Positions 53,042 to 61,129 are shown, counted from the stretch's first letter. The stretch is 64,000 nucleotides of DNA from Solibaculum mannosilyticum (GCF_015140235.1 NZ_AP023321.1:1106501-1170500), one strand, 5' to 3'. Made by a program: numbers and translations. The notes: generated by a model not told the origin, from the letters alone.

Positions 53042-53691
53042 TGGCGGGCCTCCTGTTCTTCCGTGTCCTCGTCCTCGGGTTCCTCTGCGATTTCCTCTGG
53101 CCCTTCGTCCTCATATTCGCAGTAGTCGTCCTCCAAGTCCGGTGCTTCGTGCTTCGGCTTGTAAATCTTGAAGTAATAACCGGCACCGCCGCCGATCAGC
53201 ACCACCGCCCCGATCAGGAGCAGCGAAAGAAGTGGGCTGTCTGTTTTTTCGGCCTCGGGTTCGGGTTCCGGCTCGGTCACTTCCTCCACGGGTTCGGTGG
53301 GCTCCGGCTCCGGTTCGGGGGTCACTTCCTCGGCTGGTTCCTCGCCCTGTTCGGCAAGAGGCAGAAGGTCATCCACGGTTACAGCGTTGAGGAAATAGAC
53401 GTTCTCGCTGGTTTTCTGCTTGTCGATCACCAGATAGAAAACACTCTCGTCTGCGGTGGTAATGGTGTAGAACTCTTTGCCGTCCTCGTCGGTGGCGTTG
53501 TCCACCACCGTTCCCGTTCCATCCGGGGTAAAGGGGTTCTGGGTTTCCGGCTCCGCCTCGGTTTCCACCGGGGCGGGAGTGGCCTCGGGCTGCGGCTCAT
53601 TGCTCTGGGCGTAAGCCGGGACCGTAAAGATCAGGCAGCACAAAAGGCTGGCAGTCATCACCGCCAGCCTGCGAATTTTAGTTTTCTTCAT
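53038..53691 (-). CDS. CD1107-family surface protein
   Basis: A 217-residue protein from ATG 53691 (AAGGAGGAG upstream). A signal peptide (KKTKIRRLAVMTASLLCCLIFTVPAYAQ) is followed by an outside domain with YTITTADESVFYLVIDKQKTSENVYFLNAVT, a repeated Glu-Pro linker (about 115-150), a C-terminal membrane segment (LLSLLLIGAVVLIGGGAGYYF) and an acidic tail. This is the DUF4366/CD1107 architecture of ICE surface proteins and probably a part of the transfer apparatus. Confidence 0.85.
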   Translation of the reverse strand: MKKTKIRRLAVMTASLLCCLIFTVPAYAQSNEPQPEATPAPVETEAEPETQNPFTPDGTGTVVDNATDEDGKEFYTITTADESVFYLVIDKQKTSENVYFLNAVTVDDLLPLAEQGEEPAEEVTPEPEPEPTEPVEEVTEPEPEPEAEKTDSPLLSLLLIGAVVLIGGGAGYYFKIYKPKHEAPDLEDDYCEYEDEGPEEIAEEPEDEDTEEQEARQ

Positions 53692-53944
53692 GGGCCGTCT
53701 CCTCCTTTTCGGGTGCCTCCGGCTTCGGGCCATTGTGGCCCGAAGCGGCAAGGCTGTTTTTGGGGTCGTTCAGAAATGCCATCAGCTCGGCGGGGGTCAG
53801 TTTGAGAGAGCGCACCGCCTGCACAATCTGGCTGTTTTCTTCCTCCTGTTTCTGCTTTTCCAGTTCCCGGATTTTGGCCTGCCACTCGGCGGCCTTCTCC
53901 CGGGCCTTTTCCAGCTCCTTATCGAGCTTGTCGATCTTGTTCAT
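53678..53944 (-). CDS. DUF4315-family ICE protein with translated palindrome
   Basis: An 88-residue protein from ATG 53944. A coiled coil (about 2-50: IDKLDKELEKAREKAAEWQAK) precedes a short segment (LTPAELMAFLNDPKNSL) and the tail SGHNGPKPEAPEKEE, whose SGHNGPK is encoded by palindrome copy 9. It overlaps the next gene by 14 bp. Function is unknown, but the protein is fixed beside CD1107/CD1108 in these elements. Confidence 0.8.
   Translation of the reverse strand: MNKIDKLDKELEKAREKAAEWQAKIRELEKQKQEEENSQIVQAVRSLKLTPAELMAFLNDPKNSLAASGHNGPKPEAPEKEETAHEEN
53723..53745 (-). repeat. ICE palindrome copy 9 (inside a gene)
   Basis: CTTCGGGCC (53723-53731), ATTGT, GGCCCGAAG (53737-53745). It is translated in frame near the end of the DUF4315-type gene and is 32 nt before the CD1107 start. 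Confidence 0.85.
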
Positions 53945-53966
53945 GCAAGGGCTCCTTTCCTCTGGC

Positions 53967-55634
53967 TTACAAGCGCCCGAAGGCGTAGAAATGTGTCTGC
54001 CAGTAGCTTGAATTGATATTTGCGTATTGGATGGGAGAACCACAATGGAGCATCATCCCGTCGCCCACATAAATCCCCACATGGGACACAGGGCCGGGGC
54101 TGTCATAGGTTCCCGTGAAAAAGATAATGTCGCCCGGCTTTGCCTCGGAGGGGGAAATGATGGCACACTGGTTGTAAATGCCCTGCGCCGTGGTACGGGG
54201 CAGGTTGTGGACGCCGCTGGCCGTGTACACCCAGCAGACAAAGCCCGAACAGTCAAAGGAGGTGGACGGGCTGGAGCCGCCCCACACATAAGGCCAGCCG
54301 ATGTACTTTGTCGCCTCCGCCATGAGCGCCGCAAAGGCCGGGTCATCCAGCGCCTCGCCGGGTATCTCATAGCTGGGACCGGTGTCCTCGCCGCCGGTAT
54401 AAATTCCTTCCCACAAATAGGGCTTGTTGCCTTTGAGCTGCTGCATGACGGTGTAGATTTCCCGCTGCTGTTCATCCAGCCTCGGCAGGATCACGGCAGG
54501 CAGCGTTTTGTTTGTGAGGGTCACATTGAGGATGTAATACTCATAGGGGACTTCCTCGGTGGTGGTTTCTCCGGTTTCCGGGTCGGTGCTGGTTTCGGTA
54601 CGGTAGCGTATCTCGATTTCCTCCGTCAAGGTCAGCTCATACTGCGCCTCGAAGATCTCCCGCAGCTCGTCCTGCACCTGCTCCCGGAAATAAACATGGT
54701 ACTTTGCCGAGAGATAGGACGCCAACTCATAGGGGTTGTGGCCGATCTCGTCCACGGAATAGCGGTACTCGTCATAGCCGGGATGGGTGCTTTCGATGTT
54801 CGCTACCGTCTGCGCCAGTTCATTTTCCAGCGCCGTGTAGTCCTCGTCCACGCCAAGCAGGTCGGCGTCCTCCGAAGCATAGGAAGTGCCGGACACCGCA
54901 TTGGCAAGGCCGCTGCCAAGCGTGGGAAAGATGGAGCTTACCGCCGACAGGATATAGCAGACCAGCAGCAACAGCACCAAAACCAAAACCGCCACAGGAT
55001 GACGGGTCACAAACTGCGCCGCCCGCCGGGTCACATTTCCCGAAGCGGCAGCGGCTTTCTTTGCGGCCTTTGCGCTCTGTTTTGCCGCCGCCTTTGCCTC
55101 TTTGGAATACCGGCGTTTCAGTTTCCACTTCTGCTGTATCCGGGACAGCGGATTGCTGGCAAGCTCCGGGTGTTCGGCGGCCATCTTCTGAAAATCCACA
55201 TTGGCCCGGGCTTTTATGTCCTTCCGTTCCCACTTTGCCACCTTCCGGGCCGGGTGTTCCCGCCAGCGCCGTTTGGCATACCGGGTCAGTTTCCGGGTCC
55301 CGGCCTCGGCGGTCAGCTCGGATTTATGCGCTCCTTCCACGCCCACATTTTCATGCTCGACTTCGTGGATTTTGTTGTGGAGATAAAACCATGCTTCGGT
55401 GCGGGCTCCCCGGACGGCTTTCTTTGCAAGCCCCGGCGGCTTCTGCGCCGCCCGTTTCGCCTCGACCTTATCCAGCTTCTCCCGGGCCTTTCCCAGCTTT
55501 TCCCCGGCGCGCTCCGCTTTGGCCTGCGCCTTCTGGTACTTGTCCTTTTTGCTCCCGGCTTTCTCGGCGGAGCCCTCCGGCTCCTGCGCCTTGCCGGTAT
55601 CCTGCGGACCGCCCCTGTCATCCTCCTGCCTCAT
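53967..55634 (-). CDS. CD1108-family NlpC/P60 transfer protein
   Basis: A bitopic protein of 555 residues from the only canonical start, ATG 55634; the frame stays open and ICE-like (RRLRFEDE motif) to codons ATC-ATC at 55868, 5-8 nt after GGAGG, so the real protein may be about 633 residues. A basic coiled-coil region (1-200) precedes one transmembrane segment (about 210-233), an external region with DEIGHNPYELASYLSAKYHVY, and a C-terminal NlpC/P60 domain (about 430-555; Cys in TSFDCSGFV, His in VSHVGIYVG). It probably opens the cell wall for the transfer channel. Confidence 0.9.
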   Translation of the reverse strand: MRQEDDRGGPQDTGKAQEPEGSAEKAGSKKDKYQKAQAKAERAGEKLGKAREKLDKVEAKRAAQKPPGLAKKAVRGARTEAWFYLHNKIHEVEHENVGVEGAHKSELTAEAGTRKLTRYAKRRWREHPARKVAKWERKDIKARANVDFQKMAAEHPELASNPLSRIQQKWKLKRRYSKEAKAAAKQSAKAAKKAAAASGNVTRRAAQFVTRHPVAVLVLVLLLLVCYILSAVSSIFPTLGSGLANAVSGTSYASEDADLLGVDEDYTALENELAQTVANIESTHPGYDEYRYSVDEIGHNPYELASYLSAKYHVYFREQVQDELREIFEAQYELTLTEEIEIRYRTETSTDPETGETTTEEVPYEYYILNVTLTNKTLPAVILPRLDEQQREIYTVMQQLKGNKPYLWEGIYTGGEDTGPSYEIPGEALDDPAFAALMAEATKYIGWPYVWGGSSPSTSFDCSGFVCWVYTASGVHNLPRTTAQGIYNQCAIISPSEAKPGDIIFFTGTYDSPGPVSHVGIYVGDGMMLHCGSPIQYANINSSYWQTHFYAFGRL

Positions 55635-55688
55635 GCGGTCAGAAGGGCGGGCTTTCCGGCTGTCCTCTTGAAACTTGCCGCTTTTGGA

Positions 55689-55711
55689 CTTCGGGCCATC
55701 ATGGCCCGAAG
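55689..55711 (-). repeat. ICE palindrome copy 10 (in the N-terminal extension of CD1108)
   Basis: CTTCGGGCC (55689-55697), ATCAT, GGCCCGAAG (55703-55711). If translation begins upstream, it encodes S-G-H-D-G-P-K in the N-terminal region. Confidence 0.8.
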
Positions 55712-55886
55712 TGCCGGTCTGCCCGGTATCCTCGTCCTCAAACCGCAGGCGTCGGGACAGTGCGGGGGAAGGCCCTTCCCGGTCAGCCGGTCCGGGGCGA
55801 GTGCTCCCGGTATCCTCCGGCGGCCCCGGCCTTTGAAAATTCCGTTTATCCGGTTTCTTTCCGATGATGTATCCCTCCTTTCCGAA

Positions 55887-55909
55887 CCTCGGGCCAGCAT
55901 GGCCCGAAG
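55887..55909 (-). repeat. ICE palindrome copy 11
   Basis: CCTCGGGCC (55887-55895), AGCAT, GGCCCGAAG (55901-55909). It is followed on the - strand by TTCGGAAAGGAGG and the ATC codons at 55868/55865; the VirB4 stop codon is 5 bp away on the other side. Confidence 0.85.
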
Positions 55910-55913
55910 TGTG

Positions 55914-58307
55914 TTACGCCCGCTTCATTTCCTGTTTCTTGTCCTCCGGGCGGGTGGTCATAATGGCGTACAGCTCGGTATTCTGCGGGAAGCGGTCAAC
56001 AAACGGGATGGTGGTGTTCCCGAAGAACAACAGCCCTTCGCCGGAATTAGTGTGGGTCACATAGGAAAGCTGGTGGGGGCTGATGCCGAGCTGTTTGGCT
56101 AAAATCTGCCTGTCGCCCTGCGCCTGCGAGAGCAGCACAAGGAAGTCCGAGTTTTCAAAGATGTTCTCGATCTCCGGGCTGGCAAGGAAATCCTTCACAT
56201 TCTGCGTTAAGGCGCTGGGTACGCAGCCCTTCTTACGGAGCATTTTCCAGATCGCCACACAGTAGCTTGCCGTCAGCCGGTCACGGAGCAGCACATGGAA
56301 CTCGTCGAAGTAGCACCATGTAGCGATACCGCGCAGGAAATTCATGGACACCTGCGAATTGACAAGGTCCTGCATAATGAGCATGGCAATCGTCCGAAGC
56401 CCGGCCCCCAGCTTTTTCAGGTCGAGGCACACAAGGCGGCGGTTCAGGTCCACATTGGTTTCATGGTTGAACACGTTGAGAGAGCCCGACACATAGATTT
56501 CAAGGGCCGTTGCCAGCCGTACCGCCTCGCCCTCGGGCTGGGAACAGAGCAGGTCATAGAGGGTTTGGAGGGTCGGCATTTTCGCCGTTTCCGGGTTCTG
56601 CAAATGCTCCCGGTACATCTGGCGCACACAGCGGTCAATGACGGTCCGTTCCACCGGCTGCAAGCCGTCCTTGCCGCCGACGATCAGCTCCATCAGCGAC
56701 AGGATAAAGTCGGCTTTCAGCGCCATCGGGTTTTCCTCGTCGAAGCTCAAATCAATGTCCATCGGGTTAATGTGGTGGGGGCTGTCCGGGGCGATCTCGA
56801 TGACTTGCCCGCCCAGCCGCTTGATAAGGGGCGAGTATTCGCCCATCGGGTCCACCACGATAATCCGGTCACGGGTGGCAAGGAACACGTTCACAAGCTC
56901 CCGCTTTGCGGCAAAGGATTTGCCGGAGCCCGGCACGCCGAGGAACAGGCCGTTTGGGTTTTTGAGCTTCTTCCGGTTCGCCATGATGACGTTATGGGAA
57001 AGAGCGTTGAGCCCGTAATAGACGGCCTCGCCGTCCATGCGGAGCTCCTGCGTCATAAAGGGAACGAAAATAGCCGTGGAGCTGGTGGTCATGCCGCGCT
57101 TGATCTCAATGCCGTTATGGCCCAGCGGCAGGCTGGAAAGAAAACCGTCCTCCTGCTGGAAGTCCAGCCGCTTCAAGGTGCAGTTGTATTTCTGAACGAT
57201 ACCCGACACCGTAAACAGGTCGTTGTCCAGCTCCCGACGGGTCGGAGCCATGTTCACCACAAGGAAGGTCAGCAGGAACATTCGCTCGTTCCGGCTCTGC
57301 AAATCTTCCAAGAGGGTCTTTGCGTCATTGCTGTAAGTTACAAGGTCGGGCGGGAGTATGTCCATGTCGTACCCGGCCCGGGCGGCCTTCTTCTGTTCCT
57401 CCACCTTCATCTTGTCAATGTCGGAGACTTTGGCCTTGATGGATTTCACGGCGGCGGCCTGATCGACGGTCTGGATATGGAGCGTGATTGTCATTTCCGC
57501 ATCCATTTCCAAAAGCTCCGCCAGCAGCTTGTCCGAGAGCTCCGAGGCCAAAATCTGCAAATAGGAGGCCGCGCCCCAGGTCGTCCCCACCCGGAACAGG
57601 CGGCTGAAACGGAAGTCGAAGCTGTCCGGGGCGATAAAGTCCTTTGTGGAAAGGCCGGTCTGGGGTATCATATCCCACGAAAACCGGAAGGGATCGGTGC
57701 CGCTGGGGTGGAGCTGCCCGTGAAGAAGCTCCAGCCGTTCCAGCCCCGAGAGGGAGCGGCACTTGACGCCCAGCTTTTTGAAGTTGCCGCAAATGTCCGC
57801 CTCCACACGCTCCAGCCTCGCCCTTGCGGTGGAGAGGTCGTCCACGTTCACACCGAAGGTCAGGAGCTTTGTGCGGACAATGCCGTTGTTGCTTTTGGCG
57901 ATCTGGTTTTCCAGCATTTCCACATACTCACGCCGGACGCTGTTGTAGTCGTCCTCCTGCATGGGGATGTTGACGCTGTACCGGCTGCCCGGGCGGCTCC
58001 GGTGGTTGAGGAAAGAAAGCTGAAACGGCAAGGAGCTGTCAAAGTAGTTCAGACAGGCGCTCCACCCGTCAAAGATGGCCGCCTGATCTTCGGTCTGGGC
58101 GAGCTGGTAGTTGATGTCCTCATATTCAATGGTTTTGGTGTAATAGCGGTCCTCCACCCGGCACACCCCATCCCGGTACATTTCCCGGTAAGGGAGGGTT
58201 TGCTGGGCGGTGGTGGGAATGTCCTTTCCCTTTGTGAACAGGCCGAGAAGGCCCGTCTTGTCAGGCTTTTTGCCTGCGGGCTTTCCGGCCCTTCTGTTGT
58301 TTTGCAA
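55914..58307 (-). CDS. VirB4-like conjugation ATPase (CD1110 family)
   Basis: A 797-residue protein from TTG 58307 (AGGAGG 9 nt upstream; ATG 58343 is an alternative in the same frame). The VirB4/TraC layout is complete: an N-terminal domain (about 40-420) and a C-terminal ATPase with Walker A GVPGSGKSF, DPMGEYSP, Walker B in GIATWCYFDEFHVLL, and the later SALTQNVKDFL and QGDRQILAKQL. It energises assembly of the type IV secretion channel. It overlaps PrgI by 47 bp. Confidence 0.93.
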   Translation of the reverse strand: MQNNRRAGKPAGKKPDKTGLLGLFTKGKDIPTTAQQTLPYREMYRDGVCRVEDRYYTKTIEYEDINYQLAQTEDQAAIFDGWSACLNYFDSSLPFQLSFLNHRSRPGSRYSVNIPMQEDDYNSVRREYVEMLENQIAKSNNGIVRTKLLTFGVNVDDLSTARARLERVEADICGNFKKLGVKCRSLSGLERLELLHGQLHPSGTDPFRFSWDMIPQTGLSTKDFIAPDSFDFRFSRLFRVGTTWGAASYLQILASELSDKLLAELLEMDAEMTITLHIQTVDQAAAVKSIKAKVSDIDKMKVEEQKKAARAGYDMDILPPDLVTYSNDAKTLLEDLQSRNERMFLLTFLVVNMAPTRRELDNDLFTVSGIVQKYNCTLKRLDFQQEDGFLSSLPLGHNGIEIKRGMTTSSTAIFVPFMTQELRMDGEAVYYGLNALSHNVIMANRKKLKNPNGLFLGVPGSGKSFAAKRELVNVFLATRDRIIVVDPMGEYSPLIKRLGGQVIEIAPDSPHHINPMDIDLSFDEENPMALKADFILSLMELIVGGKDGLQPVERTVIDRCVRQMYREHLQNPETAKMPTLQTLYDLLCSQPEGEAVRLATALEIYVSGSLNVFNHETNVDLNRRLVCLDLKKLGAGLRTIAMLIMQDLVNSQVSMNFLRGIATWCYFDEFHVLLRDRLTASYCVAIWKMLRKKGCVPSALTQNVKDFLASPEIENIFENSDFLVLLSQAQGDRQILAKQLGISPHQLSYVTHTNSGEGLLFFGNTTIPFVDRFPQNTELYAIMTTRPEDKKQEMKRA

Positions 58308-58647
58308 TCGGCTGCGCCTCCTTTCTGGCGCCAAGCAGCGCATAGAAGTTTTCGGTTTTGTAAGGCCGTACCCGGGGATAGAGGAACCGGGTGCGGATGA
58401 TGTTTTTCAGCACCTTTTCCAGCGGCAGGCCGTCCCGCTCATACATGGCGAAAAAGAAGAACGGGAGCATGAGGCCGATCATCAGGAACATGGCGGCGCT
58501 GTTTCCGATACTGCCACGGGAAAACAGGTAGGCCGGAAGGCCCACCGCCGCCGCGCCGGAAAAACAAATAAGCTGGCGCTTCGTGAGATTGAAGGCCAGC
58601 TTTGTCTTGATTTTGGACAGGTCTTTGGGTACTGGCACATAGGCCAT
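58261..58647 (-). CDS. PrgI-family membrane protein
   Basis: A 128-residue protein with two adjacent transmembrane segments (about 30-65). The opening MAYVPVPKDLSKIKTKLAFNLTKRQLI and the C-terminal IIRTRFLYPRVRPYKTENFY match PrgI, the VirB3-like subunit of Gram-positive conjugation systems. It should sit in the membrane beside VirB4. Confidence 0.9.
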   Translation of the reverse strand: MAYVPVPKDLSKIKTKLAFNLTKRQLICFSGAAAVGLPAYLFSRGSIGNSAAMFLMIGLMLPFFFFAMYERDGLPLEKVLKNIIRTRFLYPRVRPYKTENFYALLGARKEAQPIAKQQKGRKARRQKA

Positions 58648-58668
58648 TTCGTTACACCTCCTTTGCCG

Positions 58669-58691
58669 CTTCGGGCCAACATGACCCGAAG
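58669..58691 (-). repeat. ICE palindrome copy 12
   Basis: CTTCGGGCC (58669-58677), AACAT, GACCCGAAG (58683-58691). It abuts the stop codon of the 58692-59312 gene and lies 22 nt before the PrgI start, joined to AAAGGAGG. Confidence 0.85.
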
Positions 58692-59312
58692 CTACCTTGC
58701 GGCCTCTTTGGCCGGGGCTGTGCTGCGGGCGGCTTCGGCGGCCTCCCGTCCGCTCTGCCTTGCCCGCCAGTATTCGGGATTGTATTGCCGGATGGACTGA
58801 TTGAGGTTTTCTTCAAACCGCTCTTTGTCCTTGATACGGTCGGGGATCTTCCAGAGCTTTTTGTCCAGCAACTCCCGGAGCACTACACTTTCCTGTGCGT
58901 CCTCCTCATAGCAGATATAGCCCTTGTCCTTGAAACCGCATTTTTTCGCCGCCGGAGAGAGGACGGCGGCCACCTCGTTTGCAACCATCGTTCCGCCGTG
59001 GCTGGCGGTGGATACCAAAAACACGCCCGGACAGAGAACTTCACAGCTCTGCACCTCTCCCCACGGGGAACTCCGGGGCGCATGGAACATCCCGCCTGTC
59101 CTGCTCCGGTCCGCCTGCATGAGCGCCGCCTTTTCCAAGATGGCCTTCAGCTCCGGGGAAAAGTAGGCGTATTCCCGCAGGACACGGGCGGCGTCCCCGC
59201 CGCAGGCGTTCATCAACAGGGTATAGGCGTCGCTGTCCGCTTTGGTACAGCGGCCCAGCAGCTTGCCGTCATAGTAGCAGGCCGCGTTATAGCCCGTTCG
59301 TTTGCGTGGCAT
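58692..59312 (-). CDS. Conserved ICE protein of unknown function
   Basis: A 206-residue protein from ATG 59312 (GGAAAGGAGG 8 nt upstream; the open frame extends to the palindrome loop at 59345). It begins MPRKRTGYNAACYYDGKLLGRC, has an alpha/beta middle with VFLVSTASHGGTMVANEVAAVL and EDAQESVVLRELLDKKLW, and ends in an Ala/Glu-rich helix. I do not recognise a family with confidence. It is in the transfer operon between the SpoVG-like and PrgI genes. Confidence 0.7.
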   Translation of the reverse strand: MPRKRTGYNAACYYDGKLLGRCTKADSDAYTLLMNACGGDAARVLREYAYFSPELKAILEKAALMQADRSRTGGMFHAPRSSPWGEVQSCEVLCPGVFLVSTASHGGTMVANEVAAVLSPAAKKCGFKDKGYICYEEDAQESVVLRELLDKKLWKIPDRIKDKERFEENLNQSIRQYNPEYWRARQSGREAAEAARSTAPAKEAAR

Positions 59313-59331
59313 GGGTTTCGCCTCCTTTCCG

Positions 59332-59354
59332 CTTCGGGCCAGCATGGCCCGAGG
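59332..59354 (-). repeat. ICE palindrome copy 13
   Basis: CTTCGGGCC (59332-59340), AGCAT, GGCCCGAGG (59346-59354). It abuts the SpoVG-like gene's stop codon and is followed on the - strand by CGGAAAGGAGG and a start codon 20 nt away. Confidence 0.85.
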
Positions 59355-59996
59355 TCAACGCTCCGCACCACGGCTGGGCTTTTCCTTCGGGGGCCGTTCC
59401 GCTTTTGCCTGTTCGGCAGCCGCTTTCCCGGCCTTGAGCTGTTCACTGATGGACGCACGCCCGGCAGAGCCGCGCTCCGCCATCTGTTCCAGCTTTACTT
59501 CATAGGCTTGCAGAACAGCGGTATTGAGCTGTTCCCGGAACTCCTTCGTGACAGGATAGGCCATATCCCGGTAGCCGCCCTTGCCGTCCGGCTGGCTGGG
59601 CATCCCCACGAAAAGGCCCTTGCTGCCCTGCACGATTTTCAGATTTTCCACTACAAAGCAGTCGTTGAATTTCACGCTGGCAAAGCCCATCAAGTTTTTC
59701 ACGGGTTCGATGACCCGCACGCTTACATCCAACTTCAACGGTGCGGCGGGGGTGGCGTCCGCAACCTTTTCCTGCATGGTTTCCTCCTTTCCGGCGGGAA
59801 CGAGGTTCCCCTCCTTGTAGTCATAGCCTTCCGCCCGGAGTGCCGCCAGCGTGTCCGCCGATACGCACCCGGACAGTTTCAGAGCGGTTTCCACCATGAA
59901 GCGCATGGTGTCTGTTTTAGAAAATTCCTCGGGGAGCTTTCCGTAGAAAGCCGGGTGCGGCTGTCCGTCCGCGCCCTGTTTGTAACGCCGGGGCAT
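59355..59996 (-). CDS. SpoVG-domain protein with extended ends
   Basis: A 213-residue protein, about twice the length of chromosomal SpoVG. The N-terminal 80 residues are unassigned (PRRYKQGADGQPHPAFYGKL, ALKLSGCVSADTLAAL). The SpoVG core (about 88-175) includes VSVRVIEPVKNLMGFASVKFNDCFVVENLKIVQGSKGLFVGMPS and DMAYPVTKEFREQLNTAVL. A basic helical tail follows (about 178-213). SpoVG proteins bind nucleic acids and regulate expression. It begins 4 nt after GGAGG and is preceded by palindrome copy 14. Confidence 0.88.
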   Translation of the reverse strand: MPRRYKQGADGQPHPAFYGKLPEEFSKTDTMRFMVETALKLSGCVSADTLAALRAEGYDYKEGNLVPAGKEETMQEKVADATPAAPLKLDVSVRVIEPVKNLMGFASVKFNDCFVVENLKIVQGSKGLFVGMPSQPDGKGGYRDMAYPVTKEFREQLNTAVLQAYEVKLEQMAERGSAGRASISEQLKAGKAAAEQAKAERPPKEKPSRGAER

Positions 59997-60011
59997 ACCG
60001 CCTCCTTTCCG

Positions 60012-60034
60012 CTTCGGGTCAGCATGGCTCGAAG
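60012..60034 (-). repeat. ICE palindrome copy 14
   Basis: CTTCGGGTC (60012-60020), AGCAT, GGCTCGAAG (60026-60034), the most degenerate copy. It lies between the VirB6 stop codon and the SpoVG-like start, joined to CGGAAAGGAGG; distance to ATG 16 nt. Confidence 0.8.
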
Positions 60035-60038
60035 TCTC

Positions 60039-60905
60039 TTAATGGCAGCCGAAGATGGATTTTGCAAGGCTGCCCGTTTTGAACAGGGTAAAACACAGCA
60101 GCACCGTATAGCCCACACAGCCCCAGATCGCCCCGATGGGGTCGCCGTCGGTGGCGATACTCTGGATAAGCACCGCGTAGATGGCGACACAGACCAAAAT
60201 GAGCAAGCCTTGAAAGCCCACCGCAAAGAGGGAGCGGAAATAGTTCTGCCCCATGTGTCCGGTTTCCCGGTTGGGGACGGTGGCAAATGGGATGGGTGCC
60301 AAACTTGTGAGTAAGTAAATTTCAATCATACGGCCATATACGATAACGAAGATCACGATGTTTAAGGCAATCATGGTAAGCTGAATCAGGAATGACTGGA
60401 GCCAGAGGCCAAACAGGGGGCCTAACTCCATTGCCTCCAGCTCGGTCCGCAGACTGTCCATTACATCCGTTGTGATCTCTGTCCCGTTCTGGATAATGCC
60501 CGCCGATTGCTGGATGACGTGCTGGCTCACGTCAAAGACGGCCAGCACGATATTGAAGGTATTCGTCAGGATCATTACCGCCACAAAGGTTTTGAACACC
60601 CACTTGAAAAACATCCATGTGTCAACGTCATGGAGATTGTTGCGGTCAATGAGCATTTGTATCAGCTCATAGGTCATTACAAAAGTGAGGATGACCCCGG
60701 CGATTGGCAGGATGGCGGTTTCAGAGATTTGCCGTATCATGGAAAAGACCCCGGCGTTCCAGTCCGCCGGGGTCGTGCCTACCTGTGTGGCGATCTCGCC
60801 AACGCTCTGATTGACGTTATTGAAAAGGCCATCCAGATTTCCCATGATACCATCGACAAGCAAACCTTTGAGCCATTCAACGATTGCGTCGATGATAAAG
60901 TCCAT
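60039..60905 (-). CDS. VirB6/TrbL-like conjugation channel protein (CD1112 family)
   Basis: A 288-residue polytopic protein. Six to seven transmembrane helices are visible, among them ILPIAGVILTFVMTYELIQML, FVAVMILTNTFNIVLAVFDV, LTMIALNIVIFVIVYGRMIEIY and AIWGCVGYTVLLCF. The first 40 residues (MDFIIDAIVEWLKGLLVDGIMGNLDGLF) form an amphipathic lead-in as in the family. It should form the inner-membrane part of the transfer channel. A Maff2 remnant lies upstream. Confidence 0.9.
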   Translation of the reverse strand: MDFIIDAIVEWLKGLLVDGIMGNLDGLFNNVNQSVGEIATQVGTTPADWNAGVFSMIRQISETAILPIAGVILTFVMTYELIQMLIDRNNLHDVDTWMFFKWVFKTFVAVMILTNTFNIVLAVFDVSQHVIQQSAGIIQNGTEITTDVMDSLRTELEAMELGPLFGLWLQSFLIQLTMIALNIVIFVIVYGRMIEIYLLTSLAPIPFATVPNRETGHMGQNYFRSLFAVGFQGLLILVCVAIYAVLIQSIATDGDPIGAIWGCVGYTVLLCFTLFKTGSLAKSIFGCH

Positions 60906-60946
60906 ACATCAGCTCCTTTTCTGGAAAAAGGGACAACGGGTAAGGG

Positions 60947-61042
60947 TTAGCTGAACAGGCCGGACAGCAGAGGGATAAGCTGCATACCGATCAGGACGAC
61001 ACCGCCGCCCGCCATGAGCTGCTTAATGCCCTGGCTCTTTGC
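60947..61042 (-). pseudogene. 3' remnant of a Maff2-family gene
   Basis: The - strand reads AKSQGIKQLMAGGG, then VVLIGMQLIPLLSGLFS and a stop. It is the C-terminal half of a Maff2-family small membrane protein, normally about 70 residues, which precedes VirB6 in Tn1549-type elements. The frame stops abruptly at 61043, where the second serine recombinase element begins. The 5' half is not seen elsewhere in the window. Confidence 0.75.
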
Positions 61043-61129
61043 TTATGTGTGATAAAGAAGCAATAGAAGTGCAAAAAATTTTGCCGTTCCTATCCGACAC
61101 TTGGCCATTGTGTCGGATAGGTCGGGCGG

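Noticed and set aside
44979-60034. The repeated palindromes as a CRISPR array
   Set aside because: Copies are scattered over 15 kb at gene borders with no regular spacers and no cas genes.
44979-60034. Palindromes as ordinary Rho-independent terminators
   Set aside because: No T run follows on either strand, and several lie inside genes or directly before ribosome sites.
53149-60314. Long + strand open frames opposite the transfer genes (for example 54027-56102, 56295-58400, 58785-60314)
   Set aside because: They mirror well-supported - strand genes, have no ribosome sites and arise from the G+C-rich codon pattern of the element.
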